Source: Lutibacter sp. | GTDB taxonomy: Bacteria > Bacteroidota > Bacteroidia > Flavobacteriales > Flavobacteriaceae | Assembly (NCBI RefSeq): GCF_021647475.1 | Contig: NZ_JAKIUR010000004.1 | Location: 1 to 64,000 of the forward strand | DNA: 64,000 nt | Direction: 5' to 3' | Shown here: one piece after another, positions 52,476 to 61,598 of the stretch | How the letters are laid out: every line of letters begins with the position of its first letter | How positions within the stretch are numbered: the first letter of the stretch is position 1 | Notes under the pieces: model-generated | The model's database searches: none | Told to the model about the DNA's origin: nothing | Seen by the model: the letters and a program-made list of their open reading frames with translations, nothing else | Position numbers and translations under genes: made by a program

Positions 52476-54746
52476 TTAAAATTTATATTTAATGTAGGTA
52501 GTAAAATTTCTACCCGGTTCTAATATTTTACCTGATAATGTATTTGAACCTTTAAATGAATAATTTAAATGTTCATAATAGGCTTTATCAAAAATATTTA
52601 ATGCTGCAAAACCTACTGTTAAATTATGAATTGGCTCAAATCCTGCTCTAAAATCCATAGTTCCAAAACCAGGAGATTCCGTTTCCATAAAAGAACTTGA
52701 AATTCTGTTTTGTTTAGCAACCAATCTTGAATTTAGTGCAAACCAAAATTTAGAAGTTTCATATTTTGCACCAAGTATTGCCATAAAAGGAGGAATTTGT
52801 GGTAAAGGTTCATTTAAATCCTTATTTTCAGCTCTTGTATAAGAAATACTTGAAGTAAATTCTAGATTTTGAGAAGCCTTATAATCCATATTAAATTCAA
52901 ATCCTACTTGCGAAGCTTTATTTAAATTTACAAATTGTCTTGTATAAATAGGTGGTGTTGTTGGCATAAATTTACGAGGAATATTAGCATTTACTTCTGC
53001 TGAAATATAATCTTCTAAGAACGAATAAAAAACAGTTCCGCTTAATTTAAATGCAGTCAATTGTTTACTAAACGACCATTCTATTTGATTATTAACTTCA
53101 GGTTTTAAATTTGGATTACCAACATATTCGTAAGGATCAACTCCTACATTAAAATGATTAATATAACGTTCAATCATAGAAGCAGTTTTTACACCTCTAC
53201 CAAAAGCTAGTTGTGTTTGAAATCCATTATGTTGGTATTTAAATGAAATATTTCCACTTATATTAACTTCATTATCACTTGGTATTGTTCCTCCATAAAG
53301 TACCTCAAAATCTGTTGCAGCATCATCAATAAAAGTGTTTATAAAATCAGCTCTAATTCCTGAAGATATAGAAAAGTAATTATTGATTTTAAATTTGCCT
53401 TGTGTAAAAATACCAATATCATTTAAACTAGCATCTTGCCAAACTTTATCTACAAATGTTTTTGGAGTAGGAAGCGTCATTCCATTCATCTTTTTAACAA
53501 CTCTAGTTCTATTTCCTTTTCTGTCAATTAAATTTGCATCAGCACCTACAAAAAGTTTAGATTGATTTGCAATTTTAATTGTAAACTCAGCCTTCCCCCC
53601 GTAAACCCAGGAATTAACTGGTGTTCTAGCTTCAACCATCATGAAATTTGGGCGATGTTCATTTGTCATTAAATGATCTACATACGAGTAAAAAGTTTTA
53701 AATGTGAAACTATTTATTTTGCTAGTTAAATCTGTAATTTTATAATCTAAACCTACTAATAAACTGTTATCAAAAGGAGAATCCATAGGTAAACCTGCGT
53801 GATCAATATCGCTACCAAAAGATTGTCTCCAAGTTAATTGAATACGTTGTTTATTGGTGGGATTCATACCAACTTTAACAGAATAATCATTTGTTCTAAA
53901 AGAAGAAGGAACTTCTGTTCCGTTTCCATCGGTATAATTACTAAAATCACGATGCGAACCATTTAATTGCACATCAAATTTTTCATTGGCATAAAATAAA
54001 TTAACTCCGTTTACAAAATTGCTTCCGTTGGTTTCATAACCACCCTCGACACTTCCATGAAAACCATATTGATTTTTTGAAGGATTTTTGGTGACTAAAT
54101 TTATGATTCCTCCAAAATTAGAACCAAACCGAACGGTAAAAGGTCCTTTTACTATTTCAATTTTTTCTATTTCTTCAGGAATTACATGAGTTGTAATAGG
54201 ATCCATTCTATTTGGACAAGCATTTACTATTTTCATACCTCCATCATATTGAACGTTTAATTGTTCATATTTAAAAGCCCTAAATACGGGTTCCGAAGCA
54301 TAAGCTCCTCGTTTTACAATACCAAATCCATTAATATCTTTAAATAAACTACCCACACTTCTTGGCTGACTTATTCTTTTTTCAGCATCGTTTATTACGG
54401 TAGATTGTGATATATCATCTAACGGATTTGCAGTAACTAAAATTTCATTAAGTTCTATTTGAGCAGGTTGAAGTGCTATAACTTGGTGGTTTATAATAGT
54501 TACTGTTTTAGATTTAAAACCTAAATGTGAGATTAATATTTTACTGTTTGAATTGGCTTCTACTGAGAATTCTCCATTCCTATTGGTTACCGTATAAGTA
54601 TTAGTCTTAATAACTTTTATTGAAGCATTTTCTATTGGGTTATTCGTGTTTTCTGCTATTATCTTTCCTTTAAAGGTTGATAATTGAGCAAAAGTTATAG
54701 TGCTTATAAGCACAAACAATAGGGTAAATAATTGTTGTTTTTTCAT
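52476..54746 (-). CDS. TonB-dependent receptor, OprC/NosA-like (probable copper receptor)
   Basis: The 756-aa protein has a signal peptide (to TFAQ, 21), a CarboxypepD-like domain (about 24-100), a plug domain (about 105-225; VFRAFKYEQLNVQYDGGMK) and a 22-strand-type barrel ending in an aromatic C-terminus (YIKYKF). In the plug, ACPNRMD places Cys177 and Met181 as CxxxM; in the barrel, YVDHLMTNEH gives His358-Leu-Met360 as HxM. These are the two motifs of the Cu site in Pseudomonas OprC. Copper uptake across the outer membrane is therefore the best call. The N-terminal extra domain is typical of Bacteroidota receptors. Upstream is a small cysteine-containing protein gene. Confidence 0.8.
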   Translation of the reverse strand: MKKQQLFTLLFVLISTITFAQLSTFKGKIIAENTNNPIENASIKVIKTNTYTVTNRNGEFSVEANSNSKILISHLGFKSKTVTIINHQVIALQPAQIELNEILVTANPLDDISQSTVINDAEKRISQPRSVGSLFKDINGFGIVKRGAYASEPVFRAFKYEQLNVQYDGGMKIVNACPNRMDPITTHVIPEEIEKIEIVKGPFTVRFGSNFGGIINLVTKNPSKNQYGFHGSVEGGYETNGSNFVNGVNLFYANEKFDVQLNGSHRDFSNYTDGNGTEVPSSFRTNDYSVKVGMNPTNKQRIQLTWRQSFGSDIDHAGLPMDSPFDNSLLVGLDYKITDLTSKINSFTFKTFYSYVDHLMTNEHRPNFMMVEARTPVNSWVYGGKAEFTIKIANQSKLFVGADANLIDRKGNRTRVVKKMNGMTLPTPKTFVDKVWQDASLNDIGIFTQGKFKINNYFSISSGIRADFINTFIDDAATDFEVLYGGTIPSDNEVNISGNISFKYQHNGFQTQLAFGRGVKTASMIERYINHFNVGVDPYEYVGNPNLKPEVNNQIEWSFSKQLTAFKLSGTVFYSFLEDYISAEVNANIPRKFMPTTPPIYTRQFVNLNKASQVGFEFNMDYKASQNLEFTSSISYTRAENKDLNEPLPQIPPFMAILGAKYETSKFWFALNSRLVAKQNRISSSFMETESPGFGTMDFRAGFEPIHNLTVGFAALNIFDKAYYEHLNYSFKGSNTLSGKILEPGRNFTTYIKYKF

Positions 54747-54876
54747 TATTGTGTGTAATATAAAATTGCAAACACAAGTATATATGTATCTGTTAATTAA
54801 TAAATTAAAATGATTATTTGTTGAATTTAGATAGCTATTAAATCAATAGTATTTCAACAGAAAAAATTAAGAAAGT

Positions 54877-55257
54877 TTAAGCTATTTTTGGCGGTTTTAA
54901 AACTGATTGGTAGACTTCTAACGGAATACAATTCTTATCATTTTTAATGATTAAATGACTATTTTTCAAAGTTTTAAATGAATAGTCTATTTGAACAATT
55001 AATATTACTGGAAAATTGTCAAAATTAATTTTTGGCACGTTAGATTCATGATTTTGATCATCATGGTTTACTTTATTTAATTCTTTAGCTAAATAACATT
55101 TTCCATTACATTCCAAAAAGGGTTTGTCTTTGTTTTCGCATAACTCCGTTACAATATAGTTGTAGTTAGCATAATATTCCACAATAGGAATTAACGGTTT
55201 TACCATGGCTAACAGATACAGCAAATAAAAAAATATGGCTAACGTTTTTACTTTCAA
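54877..55257 (-). CDS. Small membrane-anchored cysteine-motif protein upstream of the copper receptor
   Basis: The 126-aa protein has one N-terminal hydrophobic helix (LAIFFYLLYLLAMVKPLIPI) followed by a soluble part with CENKDKPFLECNGKCYLAKELN, a three-cysteine cluster, and an Asp/Asn/His-rich stretch (NHDDQNHES). The position just upstream of the receptor gene (130 bp) and the thiol/His-rich make-up suggest a copper-handling protein. I recognise no named family. Confidence 0.55.
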   Translation of the reverse strand: MKVKTLAIFFYLLYLLAMVKPLIPIVEYYANYNYIVTELCENKDKPFLECNGKCYLAKELNKVNHDDQNHESNVPKINFDNFPVILIVQIDYSFKTLKNSHLIIKNDKNCIPLEVYQSVLKPPKIA

Positions 55258-55280
55258 TATTATAATTTTATTATAAAAGA

Positions 55281-55288
55281 CAAAATTA
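55281..55288 (-). promoter_or_regulatory. Putative -7 promoter element for the copper-receptor unit
   Basis: On the minus strand TAATTTTG matches TAnnTTTG and ends 23 bp before the start codon of the small cysteine-motif gene. No -33 TTG at standard spacing was recognised. Confidence 0.4.
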
Positions 55289-55323
55289 TCTTTTTATCTT
55301 TATTAAAAAAATGATAAAAATCA

Positions 55324-56229
55324 TTAAATCGATGGCAAAAGTAAACTAATTCCAAATAAAATTGCAAATAAAAAAGTACTTAATGCTAATTTTTTTAATT
55401 CTGGATCTAATAATTTTGGTATTTTATTATGATAAACAACCAACATATGTTTTAAAATAGGTATAAAAGCAATTACAAATAAGAATTGAAAAAAGTTTTG
55501 AAAATTTAAAACAACATAAATAATTGCTGTTATAAATGCCGTTACTAACAAAAAATAATGATAATTTTTAGCTGAATGTTCTCCAATTTTAACAACCAAA
55601 GTGTTTTTATTTGAAGCTATGTCAGAATCTCTATCTCTCATATTATTTAAATTTAAAACGCCTACACTTAAACATCCAATGGAAATAGCAGGTAAAAGCA
55701 ATTCGAAATTTAATTGCTTAGTATATAAATAATAACTACCAACCACACTAAGTAAACCGAAAAACAAGAACACAAAAATATCGCCTAAACCACTATATCC
55801 GTATGCTTTTTTTCCAACAGTGTACTTAATGGCTGCAACTATACTTGCAATGCCTAAAATTAAAAAGATAGCAATGTTAAGTAAATCTTCCTTTTTAAAG
55901 GATATATAAATTAGTAAAATTGCAATTATAAAAGTAATAGCTATGGACACCTTAATAGCTGTTAGCATTTGCTTTGGAGAAATAACGCCACTTTGAATAG
56001 CACGTTTTGGGCCTACTCTATCATTATTATCTGTTCCTTTAATACCATCACCATAATCATTGGCAAAATTTGATATTATTTGAAAACCAACGGTTGTTAA
56101 TAAAGCTAGAATGCATATTAGCCAATTAAAATAGCCTTGAGATGCTGCTATAAAACTACCTACAATAATACCTGAAATAGATAAAGGTAACGTCCGTAAA
56201 CGAGCAGCTTCAATGTAGTGTTTAATCAT
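55324..56229 (-). CDS. menA: 1,4-dihydroxy-2-naphthoate polyprenyltransferase
   Basis: The 301-aa UbiA-superfamily membrane protein has nine helices and the two Asp-rich motifs: NDYGDGIKGTDNNDR (first) and NNMRDRDSDIASNK (second). It starts MIKHYIEAARLRTLPLSISG, typical of MenA. MenA attaches the prenyl tail to dihydroxynaphthoate in the membrane in the menaquinone pathway. It is separated from menC/menE by about 5 kb holding the desaturase, hydrolase and copper module. Confidence 0.9.
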   Translation of the reverse strand: MIKHYIEAARLRTLPLSISGIIVGSFIAASQGYFNWLICILALLTTVGFQIISNFANDYGDGIKGTDNNDRVGPKRAIQSGVISPKQMLTAIKVSIAITFIIAILLIYISFKKEDLLNIAIFLILGIASIVAAIKYTVGKKAYGYSGLGDIFVFLFFGLLSVVGSYYLYTKQLNFELLLPAISIGCLSVGVLNLNNMRDRDSDIASNKNTLVVKIGEHSAKNYHYFLLVTAFITAIIYVVLNFQNFFQFLFVIAFIPILKHMLVVYHNKIPKLLDPELKKLALSTFLFAILFGISLLLPSI

Positions 56230-56259
56230 ATAAAGTAAAATGGTGTTCAGATTGCTAAT

Positions 56260-57039
56260 TTACAAATCTTCTGCATTTGCAATAAGTTCAGCAATATCTA
56301 ATACTTCAATTTCATTTTCTTTATCAGCAGCTTTTATACCATCAGTCATCATTGTATTACAGAATGGACAACCGGTAGCAATAATATTTGGATTAGTTTT
56401 TAATGCGTCTTCAGTGCGTTCAATATTAATATCTTTATTCCCTTTTTCGGCATCTTTAAACATTTGAGCTCCACCTGCACCACAACAAAGTCCTTTTGCT
56501 CTACTGCGTTTCATTTCAACAAGTTCACTATCTAATTTTTTTATTAAATCGCGTGGAGCTTCATAAATATCATTTGCTCTTCCTAAATAACAAGGATCAT
56601 GAAAAGTTATTTTCTTCCCTTTAAATTTTCCTCCTTCAATAGTAAGTCTTCCTTCATCTAATAATGATTTTAAAAATTCAGTATGATGATATACTTGATA
56701 TTTACCACCTAACTCTGGATATTCATTTTTAAAAGTATTAAAACAATGCGGGCAAGCGGTTACAATTTTTTTAACCTCATAGCCATTTAAAACCTCAATA
56801 TTAGTCATTGCTTGCATTTGAAATAAAAATTCATTTCCAGCTCTTTTAGCTGGATCGCCAGTACAACTTTCTTCGGTACCTAACACAGCAAAGTCAACGT
56901 TTGCTTTATTTAATATTTTAACAAAAGCTTTGGTTATTTTTTTTGCTCTATCATCAAAGCTTCCTGCACATCCTACCCAAAATAAAACTTCTGGTTGTTT
57001 TCCTTGAGCCATCATTTCGGCCATTGTTGGTACATTCAT
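56260..57039 (-). CDS. CCG-domain (Fe-S)-binding oxidoreductase subunit
   Basis: The 259-aa protein has two cysteine-rich CCG-type motifs (FWVGCAGSFDDRA and CTGDPAKRAGNEFL with TACPHCFNTFKNEY; GLCCGAGGAQMF with TGCPFCNTMMTDG). This domain binds non-cubane or 4Fe-4S clusters in HdrB/GlpC/LldE-type proteins. It is encoded downstream of a membrane Fe-S protein in the same operon, with one HAD gene between them, suggesting a membrane-bound dehydrogenase or quinone-linked oxidoreductase. The substrate is not identifiable. Confidence 0.85.
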   Translation of the reverse strand: MNVPTMAEMMAQGKQPEVLFWVGCAGSFDDRAKKITKAFVKILNKANVDFAVLGTEESCTGDPAKRAGNEFLFQMQAMTNIEVLNGYEVKKIVTACPHCFNTFKNEYPELGGKYQVYHHTEFLKSLLDEGRLTIEGGKFKGKKITFHDPCYLGRANDIYEAPRDLIKKLDSELVEMKRSRAKGLCCGAGGAQMFKDAEKGNKDINIERTEDALKTNPNIIATGCPFCNTMMTDGIKAADKENEIEVLDIAELIANAEDL

Positions 57040-57057
57040 ATTAAATTTATTTATATT

Positions 57058-57504
57058 TTAATTATGTTTTTCGTCATCAAATACTTCAATAACAACTGAT
57101 TTTGAAACTAAATCTGTAAATTTCCCATTATATCGAGTTGCTTTTACTAAATGATTATCAATCCAATGATAATTTCCTCCTCTAGGTTTTCCCATCAGCA
57201 AACTATGATATCTAAATCCGTGTTTTTTTAACCAAGTTTCTGTATTTGCTCGGTGAATTTCTGTTCTGGAAGTAAAAAAACAGATCATATGCCCATCATC
57301 AAACCATTTATTTAATGTTTTTAAAGCATCTGGATATACTTCAGCAGTTAACATTCGTTCAGGTTCTTCATTTGGAATATCATCACAAATGGTTCCATCA
57401 ATATCTATTAAATAATTTTTAACTCCTTTTGGTAAAACAGGACTAATATGTAATCCTTTTTCAACTTTTTCACTTAACAATTTAGAAACCTCTTCTTTAT
57501 TCAC
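57058..57504 (-). CDS. HAD-superfamily hydrolase (small)
   Basis: The 148-aa protein has the HAD motif I YLIDIDGTICDD (Asp34 and Asp36), motif II FTSRTE and a basic segment GKPRGGNYHWIDNH. It is compact, without a large cap domain. Homologues are sometimes labelled 'phosphoheptose isomerase', which is not supported by the motifs. It lies between the two Fe-S genes (18 bp and 20 bp gaps), so it is in the same operon; substrate unknown. Confidence 0.75.
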   Translation of the reverse strand: MNKEEVSKLLSEKVEKGLHISPVLPKGVKNYLIDIDGTICDDIPNEEPERMLTAEVYPDALKTLNKWFDDGHMICFFTSRTEIHRANTETWLKKHGFRYHSLLMGKPRGGNYHWIDNHLVKATRYNGKFTDLVSKSVVIEVFDDEKHN

Positions 57505-57524
57505 TTTTTGATATTTTTAGTAGT

Positions 57525-58829
57525 TTATTCGTCTTTCCAATTTAATCTGTCCATTTGACTATATTGCCAAGGTGCTCCGTTATTTTCAATATTAGTCATC
57601 ATCATATTTAATTCTTGTGGTGCTGCAGATTGTTCTAAAACTAGGTATCTACGAATATCCATAATGATAGATAACGGATTGATGTTTACTGGGCATTCTT
57701 CAACACAAGCATTACAACTTGTGCACGCCCAAACTTCTTCTGGAGTAATATAATCGCCTAATAGCTGTTTGCCATCGTCTTTAAATGCTCCGTTTTTATC
57801 TATATTTTTACCAATTTCTTCAATTCTATCTCTGGTTTTCATCATTATAGCTCTTGGAGATAATTCTTTTCCTGTAATATTTGCTGGACACGATGAAGTA
57901 CATCTACCACATTCGGTGCAAGTATAAGCGTTCATTAATTGTACCCAGTTTAAATCGGTAACATCACTTGCACCAAACTTTTCAGGAGTTTCATTTTCAT
58001 CTTCTGCAGGGGTTGCAAATGGATCAGCATTTGGATCCATCATTAATTTAACTTCTTTAGTAACGGCTTCTAAATTATCAAATTTTCCTTTTACATTTAA
58101 GTTAGCATAATAGGTGTTTGGAAATGCTAAAAGAATATGTAAATGTTTTGAATAATATAGATAATTTAAAAATATAAAGATTCCGGTTATGTGTAACCAC
58201 CAAGCACCTTGCTCAATTAAATGAATGGAATGTTCGCTAAAAAAATCATTAAATATTGGTGTTAAAAAACGACTTATTGGATTGCCAAAATGAAAAGTTT
58301 GAAACTCTGGGTCTGTAGCGTTCATTATTAAAAACAAACTCATCAACACCATTTCAAAATATAAAATATTTAAGGCATCGTTTTTTGGCCAGCTGGTCAT
58401 TTCTTTACTCCAAAACCGAGGAATTCTGACAATCATTCTTCTAATCCAAAAAATGATTACAGCTATTAAAACTAGGAATGCTAAAATTTCAAATGAACCT
58501 ATTAAAACATCATAGAATCCTCCCAGAAATGAAAATATTCTATGCGTACCAAATAAACCATCAATTATAATTTCAACTACTTCAATATTAATAATTATAA
58601 AACTTGCATAAACAATAACGTGTAAAATTCCTGCAATTGGACGCTTAACCATTTTAGATTGCCCCAAGGCTATCATAGCCATGTTTTTCCATCTAGCTTT
58701 TGGATTATCAGAACGATCAATATCTTTTCCAAGTTTAATATTTCTTGTTAATTTTTTGATATTTATAACAAAAAACCCGATACCTACCACTAATAAAATT
58801 GCAAAAAGTATATTGTTTATATAATTCAT
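57525..58829 (-). CDS. Membrane (Fe-S)-binding protein, HdrC/GlpC-like with cytochrome-type membrane domain
   Basis: The 434-aa protein has five hydrophobic helices in residues 1-240 with several His (GILHVIVYA, WWLHITGIF, YYSKHLHILL), resembling NarI/HdrE-type heme-binding membrane subunits, then a ferredoxin domain with two 4Fe-4S motifs (Cys304, 307, 310, 314 and Cys369, 372, 375, 379). It pairs with the CCG protein downstream to form a membrane electron-transfer complex, probably feeding or drawing on the menaquinone pool. The electron donor is unknown. Confidence 0.85.
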   Translation of the reverse strand: MNYINNILFAILLVVGIGFFVINIKKLTRNIKLGKDIDRSDNPKARWKNMAMIALGQSKMVKRPIAGILHVIVYASFIIINIEVVEIIIDGLFGTHRIFSFLGGFYDVLIGSFEILAFLVLIAVIIFWIRRMIVRIPRFWSKEMTSWPKNDALNILYFEMVLMSLFLIMNATDPEFQTFHFGNPISRFLTPIFNDFFSEHSIHLIEQGAWWLHITGIFIFLNYLYYSKHLHILLAFPNTYYANLNVKGKFDNLEAVTKEVKLMMDPNADPFATPAEDENETPEKFGASDVTDLNWVQLMNAYTCTECGRCTSSCPANITGKELSPRAIMMKTRDRIEEIGKNIDKNGAFKDDGKQLLGDYITPEEVWACTSCNACVEECPVNINPLSIIMDIRRYLVLEQSAAPQELNMMMTNIENNGAPWQYSQMDRLNWKDE

Positions 58830-59260
58830 AATATATGCTTAATAATTTATGGTTTATTCAAAATACAAATTCAAATTAAGTTATTTAAACCAATTTCAAA
58901 TTTAACTGAATAATTTTAAATTCTTTACTAATTTGCTCATCTTTTACATAATAATTGTTACATAATAACATTTTATCAAGTGTTTAAAATACGCCTTGAT
59001 AATTTAGTAAAGCAAAAATTATATAATGACCCGTTGTGCATTTTGATAAAATTTAGTCAATTCGAGTGAATTTTAGCATTTTTAGGCTTAAAATTAGTAT
59101 CGAGAATAGGTTTTTTATTTAAAAACAAATGTTCTCGATACAATTTTTTATCAGTTTGCTAATCTAAAGGAACTGACCTAATAGTATGTTTAAAGAGTCA
59201 AAATGTACAACGAGTTATAATGTTTTTTTTAATTAGCTTTAAATTAATTTAAACTAGCAG
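58830..59260. other. 431-bp intergenic region with a family B repeat
   Basis: Between the MCE gene and the Fe-S membrane gene (both minus strand) lie AT-rich DNA without coding character, and a family B repeat (59029-59215) in reversed orientation. The promoter of the Fe-S operon should be at 58830-59028, but I see no convincing TAnnTTTG match. Confidence 0.6.
59029..59215. repeat. Palindromic repeat family B, copy B3 (reversed)
   Basis: The element starts ACCCGTTGTGCA and ends with the degenerate TACAACGAGT. Compared with B1 it is in opposite orientation: the GAATTTTAGCATTTTTAGGC and AAAATTAGTATCGAGAATAG blocks are the reverse complement of B1's right half, and it has its own GTATCGAGAA/TTCTCGATAC hairpin. 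The right terminus has two mismatches to the left, and the region before it (59150-59200) has diverged. Confidence 0.8.
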
Positions 59261-60211
59261 TTATTCGGTGGTTGGTTTATAGCCTTTATCTTTTTTACCA
59301 AACAATGAAAAATGTACATAACGTTTCGGATGTAATTTCATATCACGCAATAATTCTTCCAATTCTTTAGATGCATTGGTTAAATTACTATATAAACTTT
59401 CATCTTTTACTAATTTCCCCAAACTACCTTTACCAGAATTAATTTCAGCTAAAACTCCGTTTAAATTAGTTATGGTAGTTTGTAATTTTTTAACAGTTGC
59501 TCCTAAGTTTGCATTTACTAAAGTATCAGATAACTTTTCAAAATTGGAAGTCATTAATGCTACATTTGAAAAAGTTTTATCTAATTTTTCTTTATTATCA
59601 GATACTAAAAGACTTAAATTTTTAGAAGCAGCATGAAAATTAGCCAAAGTTGCATTTAATTGAGCCATACTTTGTTTAATATTAATTCTAGTTTTAGCAT
59701 CCACAATATTATTTAAATTGCCTAAAAGTGAATCTACTTTTACAATAACATTTTCTATTTTTGCCTGTAATGGGTTTAGTTTTTCGGTAACTGTTGAAAA
59801 AATATCTGATTCTATTTCTCCTTTTAAATAATCACCTGGTTTTGCCATTTCACCATCGTAGGATGGCACTACGGCTAATGATTTTCCTCCCATTAAGCTA
59901 GCACTATATATTTTAGCAATACTTTTTTTAGAAAATTGAAAATCATTTAAAATGCTAAACTCTACAATTAATTGTCCTCTTTTTTTTGGATCTTTGTTAA
60001 AGGTTATATCAATTACTTTACCTACATCTACCCCATTAATTGTAACTACACTAGAAGTATTTAACCCGCGAACATTATTATATTCCGTAAAATAAGTGTT
60101 GATTTTTCCATCAAACAAATTTGTACCTTTTAAGTAGTTGTAACCCCAAATAAATAGTGCTATTACAACAATTGCAAATATTCCCGTTTTTAATTCTCTA
60201 GTAATTTTCAA
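59261..60211 (-). CDS. MlaD/MCE-domain lipid transport protein
   Basis: The 316-aa protein has an N-terminal membrane anchor (GIFAIVVIALFIWGYNYLKG), one MCE domain (about 35-115; YNNVRGLNTSSVVTINGVDV) and a long coiled-coil-like C-terminal half rich in L/N repeats (LQAKIENVIVKVDSLLGNLN and so on). MCE proteins shuttle lipids between inner and outer membranes. No MlaE/MlaF partners are encoded in this window. It follows the amidase gene by 56 bp, in an envelope cluster. Confidence 0.85.
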   Translation of the reverse strand: MKITRELKTGIFAIVVIALFIWGYNYLKGTNLFDGKINTYFTEYNNVRGLNTSSVVTINGVDVGKVIDITFNKDPKKRGQLIVEFSILNDFQFSKKSIAKIYSASLMGGKSLAVVPSYDGEMAKPGDYLKGEIESDIFSTVTEKLNPLQAKIENVIVKVDSLLGNLNNIVDAKTRINIKQSMAQLNATLANFHAASKNLSLLVSDNKEKLDKTFSNVALMTSNFEKLSDTLVNANLGATVKKLQTTITNLNGVLAEINSGKGSLGKLVKDESLYSNLTNASKELEELLRDMKLHPKRYVHFSLFGKKDKGYKPTTE

Positions 60212-60267
60212 ATCGTATTTTTTATAATTACAATATTACTAATTATTTTTGTAGTGTTAGCTTCAAT

Positions 60268-61401
60268 TTATGATTTACCTAAAACTTTTTGTAATGAAAT
60301 TCTTTTTCCATTTTTGAATGCCACAATAAATGCAGATTTATATCCTTTTGTTTTAGCATAATGTTGTTTTGCTTTAACCTTCTTAAAGTTAGGCGTACTA
60401 CCAATATAATATTTGTAAGTATGCCCTACTTTAATTCTTTCAATATTTTTAATTCCTTTAAAATTATAAGATTTTGTTGCAAGTTTCCTAGCTCCAGCTG
60501 CTATTTGGACTTTATAAATTATATCTAAATTTGGTGTTCTTTGTTTAGATTTAAGCTTTTTTTTATCAATAATTTTAGGAATATCGCTTTCAGCTACACT
60601 ATTAAGTGTTAATTGATTTTTGTATTGAATAATATCTTTATAAATGGAGGTTGCAATTTTTTTACTTCCACCAATAGAATTTAAAAAAGGACCTTCAATT
60701 TTATTAGTGATAAACCCTGTTTCAATTAAAACACTTGGCATATAGGTTTGATATAGCACTACAAAACCAGCTTGTTTAACACCTCTATCCTTCCTTTTTA
60801 ATTCATTTTTAAAACGTTTTTGAATTATGCTTGCTAATTGAATACTTTGATCTAAATATTCTTCTTGCATTAAGGTGATTCCAATAATAGATTCTGGTTT
60901 ATTAGGATTAAAGCCATTATATTTTTCCTTATAATTTTTTTCTAATAATATTACGGAGTTTTCAGATTTTGCAATTTCAAAGTTTTGTTTATTTGCATGT
61001 ATTCCTAAAACCCAAGTTTCAGCACCATACGCTTGTGAGCTATGAGCGTTACAATGTATAGAAATAAATAAATCTGCATTTGCTCTATTGGCAATACTTC
61101 CTCTTTCCCATAAATCTACAAAAACATCTGTTTTTCTAGTATAAATTACTTTTATGTGTTTTTCTTTTTCTAATAATTTACCAATTTGTAAAACAATTTT
61201 TAAAGCAATATTTTTTTCTTTGATATTTCTATAACCTACTTTACCTGGATCTTTTCCTCCATGACCTGCATCTAAAACAACTACAAAATCTTTTTTTTGT
61301 GCAAAAATGGTTGTTTCATTAAATAGAAAGAGAGTAAAAAACAGAAATGAAAAAAATATTTTCGTTGTTATTTTAAATTTATAAAAGTGTTGTGAATTCA
61401 T
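60268..61401 (-). CDS. N-acetylmuramoyl-L-alanine amidase
   Basis: The 377-aa protein has a signal peptide (to IFAQ, about 35), an Amidase_3 zinc domain (about 40-255) with His47 (LDAGHGGKDPG), Glu62 (NIKEKN), a His in SIHCNAHSS and the catalytic Glu in VLIETGFITN, and a C-terminal SPOR-like segment (KVQIAAGARKLATKSYNFKG; HTYKYYIGSTPNF). AmiC-type enzymes cut the amide bond between MurNAc and the stem peptide during cell division; the SPOR-like tail would target septal glycan. It is divergent from lptD. Confidence 0.9.
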   Translation of the reverse strand: MNSQHFYKFKITTKIFFSFLFFTLFLFNETTIFAQKKDFVVVLDAGHGGKDPGKVGYRNIKEKNIALKIVLQIGKLLEKEKHIKVIYTRKTDVFVDLWERGSIANRANADLFISIHCNAHSSQAYGAETWVLGIHANKQNFEIAKSENSVILLEKNYKEKYNGFNPNKPESIIGITLMQEEYLDQSIQLASIIQKRFKNELKRKDRGVKQAGFVVLYQTYMPSVLIETGFITNKIEGPFLNSIGGSKKIATSIYKDIIQYKNQLTLNSVAESDIPKIIDKKKLKSKQRTPNLDIIYKVQIAAGARKLATKSYNFKGIKNIERIKVGHTYKYYIGSTPNFKKVKAKQHYAKTKGYKSAFIVAFKNGKRISLQKVLGKS

Positions 61402-61514
61402 TAATTATTTTAGTTATTTTTGGCTTTTTAAATTTGGTGTTACAATTATTGAACCATACATTTACAAAGTAACAATTATAAGGGTTTATAATTAATAAGC
61501 TAAGGTATAAAACT

Positions 61515-61522
61515 TATATTTG
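61515..61522 (+). promoter_or_regulatory. Putative -7 element of the lptD gene
   Basis: TATATTTG (followed by C, a common extension) fits TAnnTTTG. It lies 76 bp before the ATG at 61599. No TTG at -33 was recognised. Confidence 0.5.
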
Positions 61523-61598
61523 CAACCCAAATTAAATACTGTTTTTTAAAAAAAATATTATTAAAAACAACATAAAAAATATTCACTTTAAATTTATA

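Noticed and set aside
57058..57504. Phosphoheptose isomerase.
   Set aside because: The sequence has HAD motifs (DIDGT, TSR) and none of the SIS-domain features of GmhA.
49524..61401. The leader regions of the CPBP gene and the amidase gene share a CACTTTTA(C/T)AAATTTAAAATAA stretch (encoding HFYKFKI in both).
   Set aside because: In DNA this AT-rich, one such 22-nt near-match in 64 kb is expected about by chance, and no other copy was found. The CPBP start used here lies downstream of it.
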